From contig OY776216.1 of NCBI GenBank assembly GCA_963675435.1, forward strand, positions 4,960,001 to 5,024,000: a stretch of 64,000 nt of DNA, read 5' to 3'. The position numbers and the translations under genes are program-made. Origin of the DNA: Saccharicrinis sp963675435 (GTDB taxonomy: Bacteria > Bacteroidota > Bacteroidia > Bacteroidales > Marinilabiliaceae). Each line of letters opens with the position of its first letter. The first letter of the stretch is position 1. Below, piece by piece: positions 1 to 7,906 of this stretch. Below the pieces are notes generated by a model that saw only the letters and a program-made list of their open reading frames with translations, did not search any database and was not told where the DNA came from.

Positions 1-1
1 T

Positions 2-2596
2 AAACGATCAAATGGATTTAATGTATTACACCCTATGGGTTATGATGCATACGGTTTACCGGCAGAACAATATGCCATTCAAACCGGTCAACATCCACAA
101 ATTACAACCGATACAAACTTAAAAAGATATAGAGAACAATTAGATAAAATTGGTTTCTGTTACGATTGGGATCGCGAAATCAGAACTTGCGACCCTGAAT
201 ATTACCATTGGACACAATGGGCATTTATACAAATGTTTAACAGCTACTATTGCAACCAGGCAAAAAAAGCAGGTCCAATTACTGAATTAATTGAAGCATT
301 TAACGCAGTAGGTACACAAGGTTTAGATGTAGCTTGTACCCAAGAGCTTGAGTTTACTGCTGACGAATGGAAAGCAAAAACAGAAAAAGAACAACAGGAA
401 ATATTATTAAACTACCGTTTGGCTTACCTTGCTGATACAATGGTAAATTGGTGTCCTGCATTAGGTACAGTATTGGCAAACGACGAAGTGAAAGAAGGTA
501 TCTCAGTTCGCGGTGGTCACCCAGTAGAGCAAAAAGTAATGCGCCAGTGGTTATTACGCGTTTCAGCTTACTCTGAAAGATTATTGCAAGGCTTAGATAA
601 AGTAGACTGGTCTGATTCTTTAAAAGAGATTCAACGTAACTGGATTGGTAAAAGTGAAGGTGCTGAGATGAAATTTAAAGTAAAGGATTCTGATATTGTG
701 ATGGATATCTTTACTACGCGTGCCGACACTGTGTTTGGTGTAACTTTTATGGTTTTAGCACCAGAAAGTGATTTAACACCTCTATTAACACAACCAGAAC
801 AAAAAGAAGCTGTTGAAACCTATATTCAACAAACTAAAAAACGTACAGAACGCGAGCGTCTGGCTGAGGTAGATAAAGTTACCGGTGTATTTACAGGTTC
901 TTATGCTATTAACCCGCTTTCTGGAGAAGAGGTACCTATTTGGGTTGGTGATTACGTATTGGCAGGATATGGTACTGGTGCTGTAATGGCTGTTCCTGGT
1001 CACGACTCTCGTGATTTCAAATTCGCTCGTCATTTCAACTTACCCATTGTACAGGTGGTTATTCCAGAAGGAGAAGAAGCTACAGATCCTGCAACATGGG
1101 AAGATTCTAAAGACTCAAAAGCAGGAACTGTAATTAATTCAGACTTTTTAAATGGGTTAACTGTACCTGAAGCTATTGCTAAAACAAAAGAATATATTCG
1201 TGAGAAAAAAGTTGGTGACGTAAAAGTTAACTATCGTTTACGCGATGCTATTTTTAGTCGTCAGCGATACTGGGGAGAACCTTTTCCTGTATATTACAAA
1301 GATAATTTACCTCAAATGGTAGATGAAGCAGATCTTCCTGTTCAACTACCTGAAATAGATAAATTTTTACCTACCGAAAAAGGTGAACCTCCATTAGGTA
1401 GAGCTAAAAACTGGGTATATAAAGATGCTTATCCATTGGAATTAAACACCATGCCTGGTTTTGCAGGATCTTCAGCATATTACCTACGTTATATGGATCC
1501 TAAAAACAACACTGCATTGGTCGGTAAAGAAGCTAACGAATACTGGCAGGATGTTGATTTATATATTGGAGGTACCGAGCATGCTACTGGTCACTTAATA
1601 TACTCTCGTTTCTGGAACAAATTCCTTTACGATTTAGGTTATGTGGTTAAAGAAGAGCCATACAAAAAGTTGATTAACCAGGGAATGATCCAGGGACGCT
1701 CAAACTTTGTTTACAGAATCAACGGAACCAATAAGTTTGTTTCATTAAACCTTAAGAATGAATACGAAACTACAGCTATTCATGTTGATGTAAATATTGT
1801 GAGCAACGATGTTTTAGATACAGAGAAATTCAAGAACTGGAATCCGGAATATAAAGATGCGGAGTTTATTCTTGAAGATGGTAAATACGTATGTGGTTGG
1901 GCCGTAGAAAAAATGTCGAAATCGATGTTTAACGTGGTGAACCCGGATGACATCATTGAAGACTTTGGTGCTGACACACTTCGTTTATACGAAATGTTCC
2001 TTGGACCTTTGGAACAAAGTAAACCATGGGATACTAACGGTATTGACGGTGTTCATAAATTCTTGCGTAAAACATGGCGCCTGTTCTTAAACGCTAACGA
2101 AGCGTTTGAAATTTCTGAAGAAAAGGCTACCAAAGACGAGTTAAAAGTGCTTCACAAAACCATCAAAAAGATTACTGATGACATAGAGAAGTTTTCTTTT
2201 AATACTTGTGTTAGTGCATTTATGATATGTGTGAATGAATTAGGTTCATTAAAATGCAACAAACGCGAAATTCTTGAACCACTTACTGTATTATTAGCAC
2301 CTTTTGCGCCTCACTTGTCAGAAGAACTATGGAGTTTATTAGGTCATAAAAATACAGTATGCGATGCACAGTGGCCTGAGTTTGTAGCATCACATTTAGT
2401 TGAATCAACATTTAGTTACCCTGTATCATTTAATGGTAAGATGCGTTTCAAACTAGAAATGCCTGTTGATGCACCAAATAACGAAATTGAAGAAGCGGTT
2501 AAGAATCACGAGAGTGCTCAAAAGTGGCTCGAAGGGAAAACAGTGAGAAAAATCATAATCGTTCCTAAGAAAATAATCAATGTGGTAGTGGGTTAA
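2..2596 (+). CDS. leuS: Leucyl-tRNA synthetase, 5'-truncated by window edge
   Basis: Class I aminoacyl-tRNA synthetase that charges tRNA-Leu in the cytoplasm. The frame is open from base 2 (KRSNGFNVLHPMGYDAYGLP), so the real start and the HIGH motif lie upstream of the window; the first internal ATG is at 35. The visible part has the CP1 editing domain (TTRADTVFGVTFMVLAPES, then GTGAVMAVPGHDSRDF), the catalytic core with VEKMSKSMFNVVNPDD (KMSKS loop) and an anticodon-binding C-terminal region. The Tyr in HPMGYDAYGLPAE replaces the Trp more common in the family. A short hairpin spans the stop codon. Identification is secure; only the 5' end is missing. Confidence 0.97.
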   Translation, partial: KRSNGFNVLHPMGYDAYGLPAEQYAIQTGQHPQITTDTNLKRYREQLDKIGFCYDWDREIRTCDPEYYHWTQWAFIQMFNSYYCNQAKKAGPITELIEAFNAVGTQGLDVACTQELEFTADEWKAKTEKEQQEILLNYRLAYLADTMVNWCPALGTVLANDEVKEGISVRGGHPVEQKVMRQWLLRVSAYSERLLQGLDKVDWSDSLKEIQRNWIGKSEGAEMKFKVKDSDIVMDIFTTRADTVFGVTFMVLAPESDLTPLLTQPEQKEAVETYIQQTKKRTERERLAEVDKVTGVFTGSYAINPLSGEEVPIWVGDYVLAGYGTGAVMAVPGHDSRDFKFARHFNLPIVQVVIPEGEEATDPATWEDSKDSKAGTVINSDFLNGLTVPEAIAKTKEYIREKKVGDVKVNYRLRDAIFSRQRYWGEPFPVYYKDNLPQMVDEADLPVQLPEIDKFLPTEKGEPPLGRAKNWVYKDAYPLELNTMPGFAGSSAYYLRYMDPKNNTALVGKEANEYWQDVDLYIGGTEHATGHLIYSRFWNKFLYDLGYVVKEEPYKKLINQGMIQGRSNFVYRINGTNKFVSLNLKNEYETTAIHVDVNIVSNDVLDTEKFKNWNPEYKDAEFILEDGKYVCGWAVEKMSKSMFNVVNPDDIIEDFGADTLRLYEMFLGPLEQSKPWDTNGIDGVHKFLRKTWRLFLNANEAFEISEEKATKDELKVLHKTIKKITDDIEKFSFNTCVSAFMICVNELGSLKCNKREILEPLTVLLAPFAPHLSEELWSLLGHKNTVCDAQWPEFVASHLVESTFSYPVSFNGKMRFKLEMPVDAPNNEIEEAVKNHESAQKWLEGKTVRKIIIVPKKIINVVVG

Positions 2597-2614
2597 TCTC
2601 ACTACCTTTTCTTT
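2584..2614 (+). terminator. Intrinsic terminator of leuS
   Basis: Seven-base-pair stem GGTAGTG/CACTACC (2584-2590 and 2600-2606) with the leuS stop codon in the loop, followed by TTTTCTTT. A short stem, but placed exactly at the gene end. Confidence 0.6.
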
Positions 2615-2684
2615 ACTTTGCCGGAAATTTTAAACCATTAATAATCAGGCCACAAAAGCCTGATTTATATCATATTTTTCGGCA

Positions 2685-3545
2685 ATGACTAAACAAATAT
2701 TCTTTAGAGAAGTAAAGTCATATTTAATATTGACTTTTGCACTATGTGTAGCAACACTTGGCTGGTCTGCATTTATTATTCCATCAGGAATTGTTGGTGG
2801 AGGAATCACAGGACTAGCCAGTACTTTTCACTTTTTATGGGGATGGGACGTAGGAATTGTTTCCCTATCCATTAACTCCATCCTTGTATTACTAGCCATC
2901 AAACTACTTGGCTTTTCGTTTGGAGTTAAAAGCGTTTACTGTATCACAGTATTCGGTATACTATTATCAGTTCTTACTAATTATTTTCCAAAACCGCTCA
3001 CGGATGATAGCTTTATGGCAACTATTATAGGTGCTACTCTTGCAGGAACCGGAGCTGGAATAATCTTCGTGAATGGCGGAAGTACTGGAGGTACTGATAT
3101 CATAGCTATGATTATCAATAAATATAAAAACATCAGTATAGGTCGTCTTCTATTACTTTGTGATATTTTTATTATTTCTACCGGCTATATTGTTTTTCAT
3201 AACATTGAAATTGTAATGTACGGATTAATTACCATGGCTATATTTGGTTATGCTGTTGATATGGTAATAACCGGAAACAAACAAACTGTTCAACTATTTA
3301 TCATTAGTAAAAAGTACAAAGATATTTCTGATTACATTGTAAAAAACACAGAAAAAGGCTGCACTATACTTGATGGAATTGGAGCTTACTCCGGAGATGA
3401 AAACAAAGTTCTTATGGTCATTTCTAAAAAGAAAACATCCAGCATTCTGTTTCGAATCATCAGAGATATTGACCCGGAAGCATTCGTAACATTAAGTTCC
3501 GTTTCCGGCGTTTACGGAAAAGGTTTCGACCAGATTAAAGTTTAA
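2685..3545 (+). CDS. YitT family membrane protein (DUF161/DUF2179), copy 1
   Basis: Integral membrane protein of the YitT family, whose transport substrate is not established. The N-terminal two thirds hold about five or six hydrophobic segments with the family signatures GWSAFIIPSGIVGGGITGLA and FVNGGSTGGTDIIAMIINKY. The C-terminal ~80 residues form the soluble DUF2179 domain (KKYKDISDYIVKNTEKGCTI... VSGVYGKGFDQIK). Its 286 residues are the usual length. It is followed 52 bp downstream by a close paralogue of identical length in the same orientation, so the pair is a tandem duplication and probably one transcript. Family assignment is firm; cellular role is unknown. Confidence 0.88.
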   Translation: MTKQIFFREVKSYLILTFALCVATLGWSAFIIPSGIVGGGITGLASTFHFLWGWDVGIVSLSINSILVLLAIKLLGFSFGVKSVYCITVFGILLSVLTNYFPKPLTDDSFMATIIGATLAGTGAGIIFVNGGSTGGTDIIAMIINKYKNISIGRLLLLCDIFIISTGYIVFHNIEIVMYGLITMAIFGYAVDMVITGNKQTVQLFIISKKYKDISDYIVKNTEKGCTILDGIGAYSGDENKVLMVISKKKTSSILFRIIRDIDPEAFVTLSSVSGVYGKGFDQIKV

Positions 3546-3597
3546 GTACAATATTCTCATTATATTACTCAAAAAAGATTTATACAAAGACAAATCA

Positions 3598-4458
3598 ATG
3601 ACAACAGGAAAAATTATTAAAGAAATCAGATCTTATATTATTTTAACCATTGCAGTAAGTATTTCTTCTTTAGGTTGGGCTGGCTTTATCATTCCTTCCG
3701 ATATTATTGGGGGTGGAATTACAGGTTTATCAACTACATTTTACTTTTTATGGGGATGGAATGTGGGTATTACGTCATTGGTTATTAATGCTTTTTTAAT
3801 TCTCCTGGCCATAAAAGTCCTAGGCCTCTCTTATGGTGTAAAAACGGTTTATTGCACCGTTGTATTTTCTGTATTGTTATCTTTTCTTACTCAATACTTT
3901 AAAGAACCTATTGTAAGTGATGTGTTTATTGCAACTTTAATTGGAGCTGCACTCGGGGGTGTTGGCACTTCTATATTATTTATAAATGGAGGAAGTACCG
4001 GAGGTAATGAAATCATTGCCATGATTATCAACAAATACAAAAATATTAGTCTGGGCAAATTGTTACTTATCATGGATGTCATCATTATTTCTACAAGTTA
4101 TATTGTATTCCACGATATTGAAAAAATTGTATACGGATTAATAACCATGGCCATTTTTAGTTATAGCATTGATTTAGTTATCTCTGGAAATAATCAAACC
4201 GTTCAGTTCTTTATTATTAGTGAAAAATACGAAGAACTCATGGATAAGATTCTAATTGATGGGAATAAAGGTGTAACCATGATTGATGGTATTGGGGGCT
4301 ACACACGGGAACATAAAAAAATCCTTATGGTTATCTCCAAAAAGCGAACTTCATCCATTGTTTTTAAAATTATTAAAGATATTGATCCCAAAGCATTCAT
4401 AACTATGGGAAGTGTTTCCGGTGTTTACGGACAAGGATTTGAAAAGATTAAAGCCTAA
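3598..4458 (+). CDS. YitT family membrane protein, tandem paralogue (copy 2)
   Basis: Second YitT-type protein, also 286 residues and colinear with the preceding gene. It keeps GGGITGLSTTFYFLWGWNVG near the N-terminus, FINGGSTGGNEIIAMIINKY in the middle and the DUF2179 tail ending VSGVYGQGFEKIK. The clearest change is in the conserved glycine-rich loop: GGTDIIAM in copy 1 is GGNEIIAM here, so the copies may differ in substrate (inference). No terminator is evident between the two genes. The transported compound cannot be read from sequence. Confidence 0.88.
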   Translation: MTTGKIIKEIRSYIILTIAVSISSLGWAGFIIPSDIIGGGITGLSTTFYFLWGWNVGITSLVINAFLILLAIKVLGLSYGVKTVYCTVVFSVLLSFLTQYFKEPIVSDVFIATLIGAALGGVGTSILFINGGSTGGNEIIAMIINKYKNISLGKLLLIMDVIIISTSYIVFHDIEKIVYGLITMAIFSYSIDLVISGNNQTVQFFIISEKYEELMDKILIDGNKGVTMIDGIGGYTREHKKILMVISKKRTSSIVFKIIKDIDPKAFITMGSVSGVYGQGFEKIKA

Positions 4459-4605
4459 CATTTTTCTTTATTTTACTGGGATATTCTATACAAAAACCTT
4501 GATTTTTTATAATCTTGTAATAACTTGCAAAGCATAAAATAAATAACCGCTATTTATTTACTTTTTTTCAACAATTACAACACAACGCATTAAAATTTCA
4601 GGTTT

Positions 4606-5871
4606 ATGATTAAAAGATTCGCACTACCTTTATTTGTAGCTATTTTTTCAATATATATTTCAAGTTGTACAAACTCTAGCAAAAACGACAAGAGTTTAAG
4701 CACCACCGAAATTCAAAAAGATACGATTGACTCTATCCCACCAAACCTTTTATTTGGGTTACCTGTAGATTCTTTTGTTATTGAAAATAATAAGGTAAAA
4801 CGCAATGAATTTCTGGCTTCAATATTACTTAGATACGATATCCCTTATAAGCAAATAGATTTATTGGCTCATAAAAGTAAAAGCACATTTGATGTCAGAA
4901 AAATTAAAGTAGGAAATCCATATTATGTTTTCTTAAGTAACGATTCGTTGCATCAGGCAAAATATTTTGTTTACGAAATTGATAAGATCCATTATGTAAC
5001 CTATAGCCTGAGTGACACCATTAACATTACAACAGGACAAAAAGAAGTTAAAAAAATTAAGAAAACCGCAACAGGCAAAATCACTTCTTCCCTTTGGAAT
5101 GCGATGACTGAGAATGGTGTTTCTCCTGTGCTTGCTCTGGAATTATCAGATATATATGCATGGACAGTAGATTTCTTTGGAATTGAAAAAGGAGATTATT
5201 TTAAAGTTCTATATACTGAGGATTATGTCGACTCCGTTTCTGTAGGCATTAGTTCAATAGAAGGTGCTTTATTTCACCACAGAGGAGATAATTATTATGC
5301 CTTCAACTTTCAGGAAGACAGCATTACCTACAATTTTTTCGATGAAAAAGGTAACAGTCTGAGAAAAGCGTTCCTTAAGGCACCCTTAAAATTTTCTAGA
5401 ATCAGTAGCCGATTCTCAAATAGCCGCATGCATCCCGTACTAAAAATTCGTCGACCACATCACGGAATTGACTATGCAGCACCTAAAGGAACTCATGTAT
5501 TTTCAATTGGCGATGGAAGAGTAATTGCTCGTGGATACCAGCCTAAAGGAGGTGGAAATTACCTAAAAATAAAACACAACAGTGTTTATACTACTGTTTA
5601 CATGCACCTTAATGGTTTTGCCAAGGGAATAAACCAGGGAGATAAAGTAAAACAAGGACAATTAATTGGTTATGTTGGAGCAACCGGTCTCGCAACTGGT
5701 CCTCACCTTGACTTTAGAGTATTTAAAAACGGTAAAGCTATTGATCCCTTAAAAGTAAAAGCACCTCCTGTTGAACCTGTAAAAAAGGAGGATATGAAAA
5801 GATTCAAGCAATTTTACAAACCGCTAAAAAAAGAAATTGACGATTTAATATTAATTGAGAATTTACATTAA
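4606..5871 (+). CDS. M23 family metallopeptidase lipoprotein
   Basis: Probable envelope peptidoglycan hydrolase of the M23 (LytM-like) family. The N-terminus is a lipoprotein signal (IFSIYISSC, lipobox Cys at about residue 21). A long middle region (residues ~60-265) resembles the LysM-like/OpgH-type linker of Bacteroidetes M23 proteins. The peptidase domain (residues ~270-385) has MHPVLKIRRPHHGIDYAAPK with the His and Asp metal ligands, and YMHLNGF with a catalytic His. The last motif reads GPHLDFRV, so the second His of the usual HxH is Asp, a variant seen in Bacteroidetes members. The stop codon lies inside the target duplication of a MITE inserted directly downstream. Confidence 0.88.
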   Translation: MIKRFALPLFVAIFSIYISSCTNSSKNDKSLSTTEIQKDTIDSIPPNLLFGLPVDSFVIENNKVKRNEFLASILLRYDIPYKQIDLLAHKSKSTFDVRKIKVGNPYYVFLSNDSLHQAKYFVYEIDKIHYVTYSLSDTINITTGQKEVKKIKKTATGKITSSLWNAMTENGVSPVLALELSDIYAWTVDFFGIEKGDYFKVLYTEDYVDSVSVGISSIEGALFHHRGDNYYAFNFQEDSITYNFFDEKGNSLRKAFLKAPLKFSRISSRFSNSRMHPVLKIRRPHHGIDYAAPKGTHVFSIGDGRVIARGYQPKGGGNYLKIKHNSVYTTVYMHLNGFAKGINQGDKVKQGQLIGYVGATGLATGPHLDFRVFKNGKAIDPLKVKAPPVEPVKKEDMKRFKQFYKPLKKEIDDLILIENLH

Positions 5872-6043
5872 ACCCGGATTATGTATTAGAATTTCGTAAT
5901 GAACATTGAAAGTACCATAAAACAAGGCTTTACTGAAACGAGGCATAGCATCGTTCTGGTGAGTTGAAGTGAAGTAACGAAGTGTCTTGTTTTGAAGTAA
6001 TTTCAATGTGTAATAGATGGTCTAATGCATATTGCGGGTTAAA
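5868..6043. mobile_element. MITE copy 1 (166 bp plus 5-bp target duplication)
   Basis: The element is 5873-6038, flanked by the direct repeat TTAAA (5868-5872 and 6039-6043). The ends are inverted: CCCGGATTATGTATTAGA on the left and, read inward from the right, CCCGCAATATGCATTAGA. Imperfect pairing continues inward about 55 nt per side (shared blocks ACATTGAAA and AAAACAAG), so a transcript would fold into one long hairpin. It has no transposase. An almost identical copy (one substitution by eye) lies at 45846-46011. The 5-bp AT-rich duplication fits several IS families; the mobilising transposase is not in the window. Confidence 0.9.
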
Positions 6044-6053
6044 ACAATACAAC

Positions 6054-6089
6054 AAAAAAAAGAGAATGCCGACTGACATTCTCTTTTTT
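6054..6089. terminator. Bidirectional intrinsic terminator
   Basis: Perfect 8-bp stem AGAGAATG/CATTCTCT (6061-6068, 6077-6084), with an A-run on the left and a T-run on the right. It serves the M23 gene on the + strand and the convergent DUF169 gene on the - strand. The MITE separates it from the M23 stop codon. Confidence 0.85.
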
Positions 6090-6115
6090 GTTGTTATTAG
6101 TGATCTATACTATAT

Positions 6116-6844
6116 TCATTTAGTTGACTTCCTAAAATCAATCAATTCGCTTAATATTGGCTTATTTAAAAAGCTCGTTTCATCTAACGAACACAACTTT
6201 TCAAACATTGCCACATTCACAGTAAAAGCTAAAATATGTTTGGGTAAATACTTTCTCATGGCCAAATCAGTTGCTCCCACCAACGCCTTAGGCTCTTCCC
6301 CCTGAGGCACTAAAGATAAAAATTGCATACACCCAGAACCGAAGGGAACATCAACCATACAAGATTGAGATCCATCATTAAAATAATTAGCTCCAACGAT
6401 CAAAGCACTCAACTGATCCGGATTTACAAAAAAAGTAACAGATTTCAGATATTCATTCATAGAATTCCTGTAAGTTCCCACATATATACATCTATACTTA
6501 GATTTATAAGGGAGTTTATTCTCCAACCACATATTGGCAACTTCTCTGGTACACTTTACACCTTCCTCCTCATATAAAAAATCCACATAATCCTTGCGTC
6601 CTCTTAAATCTTTACCAAAAATCCAATAACCACAGTCCCCACAACCATAATTTGTAGAAGTAATTTTAAGCATTTGCCCACGCATCCAGGCATTATAATA
6701 AGCAAACATGCATGTTCTTTTATGAGAAATGGGTTCTATAACATTATCAAACGAAGCCTCATGCGGTGCATCATAAACTGCAATTAAAGGTATATCTATC
6801 CCTAATTTATCTTTTAAATAATTCGCATCAATAAGTCTAGCCAT
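6116..6844 (-). CDS. DUF169 domain-containing protein
   Basis: Member of the DUF169 (COG2043) family, soluble and of unknown biochemical function. It shows the family hallmarks: a cysteine pair in YGCGDCGYWIFGKD (residues ~67-80), a C-terminal core VGANYFNDGSQSCMVDVPFG, then SGCMQFLSLVPQ (residues ~151-180), and a VGATDLAMRKYLP tail. The conserved Cys residues suggest metal, cluster or redox chemistry, but this is inference. The 242-residue length is normal. It has no close operon partner; purN, on the same strand, ends about 50 bp upstream, so the two may be co-transcribed. Confidence 0.8.
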   Translation of the reverse strand: MARLIDANYLKDKLGIDIPLIAVYDAPHEASFDNVIEPISHKRTCMFAYYNAWMRGQMLKITSTNYGCGDCGYWIFGKDLRGRKDYVDFLYEEEGVKCTREVANMWLENKLPYKSKYRCIYVGTYRNSMNEYLKSVTFFVNPDQLSALIVGANYFNDGSQSCMVDVPFGSGCMQFLSLVPQGEEPKALVGATDLAMRKYLPKHILAFTVNVAMFEKLCSLDETSFLNKPILSELIDFRKSTK

Positions 6845-6892
6845 GGCTCCTGAAATAATTTAAACGTTGATATTGGAAAAATAAGAAAAAAA

Positions 6893-7462
6893 TCAATCCA
6901 AATTCAGCAATTCTTCAATAACCTTAGGGTAGTATAAATATTCAAGATCATGCACTTTACGTTCTACATCATTAGCAGAATCACCTTCTAACACATCGCA
7001 TTTTGCCTGAAATATAACTTTGCCTTCATCATAATTCGCATCCACATAATGAATCGTAATACCAGACTCTTTCTCTTTATTTTCAACTACTGCCTCATGC
7101 ACTTTTTTACCATACATGCCTTTACCACCATACTTGGGAAGCAGTGCAGGGTGTATATTTATAATCTTGCCATTAAAAGCCTTTACCAGATTATCTGGAA
7201 TTAACCATAGAAAACCAGCCAAAACAATGATTTCACAACCTTCTTCTTTTAATTGGTCTACTATTATATCTGAACTATAAAATTCTTCTCTTGAAAATAA
7301 CGTAATCTTAACACCTAAATCTTTAGCTCTTTTATTTACAAATGCATTTTTATTATTACAATAAAAGCTAAAATCATCACTTGATAGCCTTCCTGAAAAA
7401 TATTTTACAATATTTTCCGCATTAGATCCAGACCCCGATGCAAACACCGCAACTCTACTCAT
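6893..7462 (-). CDS. purN: Phosphoribosylglycinamide formyltransferase
   Basis: Third step of de novo purine synthesis: transfers formyl from 10-formyltetrahydrofolate to GAR. The 189 residues match the family. The N-terminal phosphate-binding loop is VFASGSGSNAENIVKYF; the catalytic Asn and His are in IINIHPALLPKYGGKGMYG (residues ~100-118), and the catalytic Asp is in VDANYDEGKVIFQAK. It is divergent from acpP, sharing a 172-bp intergenic region. A short gap to the DUF169 gene downstream allows read-through. Assignment is secure. Confidence 0.97.
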   Translation of the reverse strand: MSRVAVFASGSGSNAENIVKYFSGRLSSDDFSFYCNNKNAFVNKRAKDLGVKITLFSREEFYSSDIIVDQLKEEGCEIIVLAGFLWLIPDNLVKAFNGKIINIHPALLPKYGGKGMYGKKVHEAVVENKEKESGITIHYVDANYDEGKVIFQAKCDVLEGDSANDVERKVHDLEYLYYPKVIEELLNLD

Positions 7463-7551
7463 TATCTGCTCTTTACAAATTAGAAAAAATTAGAATTTAA
7501 GCTATCAAAATTAGAAAAATTTACCTTCAAAACGATTTTATTTCAATTTAA

Positions 7552-7583
7552 TTTGAATAATTATCCCGATTTTTTTTCCTTTG
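7552..7583 (+). promoter_or_regulatory. Bacteroidetes-type promoter for acpP-fabF-rnc
   Basis: TTTG at 7552-7555, a 20-nt spacer, then TTCCTTTG at 7576-7583, close to the consensus TTTG-N19/21-TAnnTTTG. It leaves a 5' UTR of roughly 45 nt before acpP. Found by eye only. Confidence 0.6.
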
Positions 7584-7634
7584 CAAAGTTATTTAAATCA
7601 ATAAATTTTAATTATTAACTTAAAATTAAAAGCT

Positions 7635-7871
7635 ATGTCTGACATTGCATCAAGAGTAAAGGCAATCATCGTAGACAAACTAGGAGTTGACGAAACTGAA
7701 GTTACACCTGAAGCAAGCTTCACTAATGATTTAGGTGCTGACTCTCTTGACACTGTTGAGTTGATCATGGAGTTTGAGAAGGAATTCAATATCGCAATTC
7801 CTGATGATCAGGCCGAAAACATTGGCACAGTAGGTGATGCCATCTCTTATATAGAGGAAAACGCTAAATAA
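7635..7871 (+). CDS. acpP: Acyl carrier protein
   Basis: Small acidic carrier of growing acyl chains in type II fatty-acid synthesis. The 78 residues contain the phosphopantetheine attachment motif LGADSLDTVELIMEFE, with Ser at about residue 36. It is first gene of acpP-fabF-rnc on the + strand, with 35 bp to fabF, the arrangement common in bacteria. Its strong promoter-like element and AT-rich leader suit the high expression expected of ACP. Confidence 0.98.
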   Translation: MSDIASRVKAIIVDKLGVDETEVTPEASFTNDLGADSLDTVELIMEFEKEFNIAIPDDQAENIGTVGDAISYIEENAK

Positions 7872-7906
7872 GTAAATAAGTGTAGTATTATACTTTAAAA
7901 GAAGTT

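Noticed and set aside
5982..6305. 107-codon + strand ORF overlapping the MITE and the DUF169 gene
   Set aside because: It crosses the MITE end and a terminator and runs antisense to DUF169; no protein-like features.
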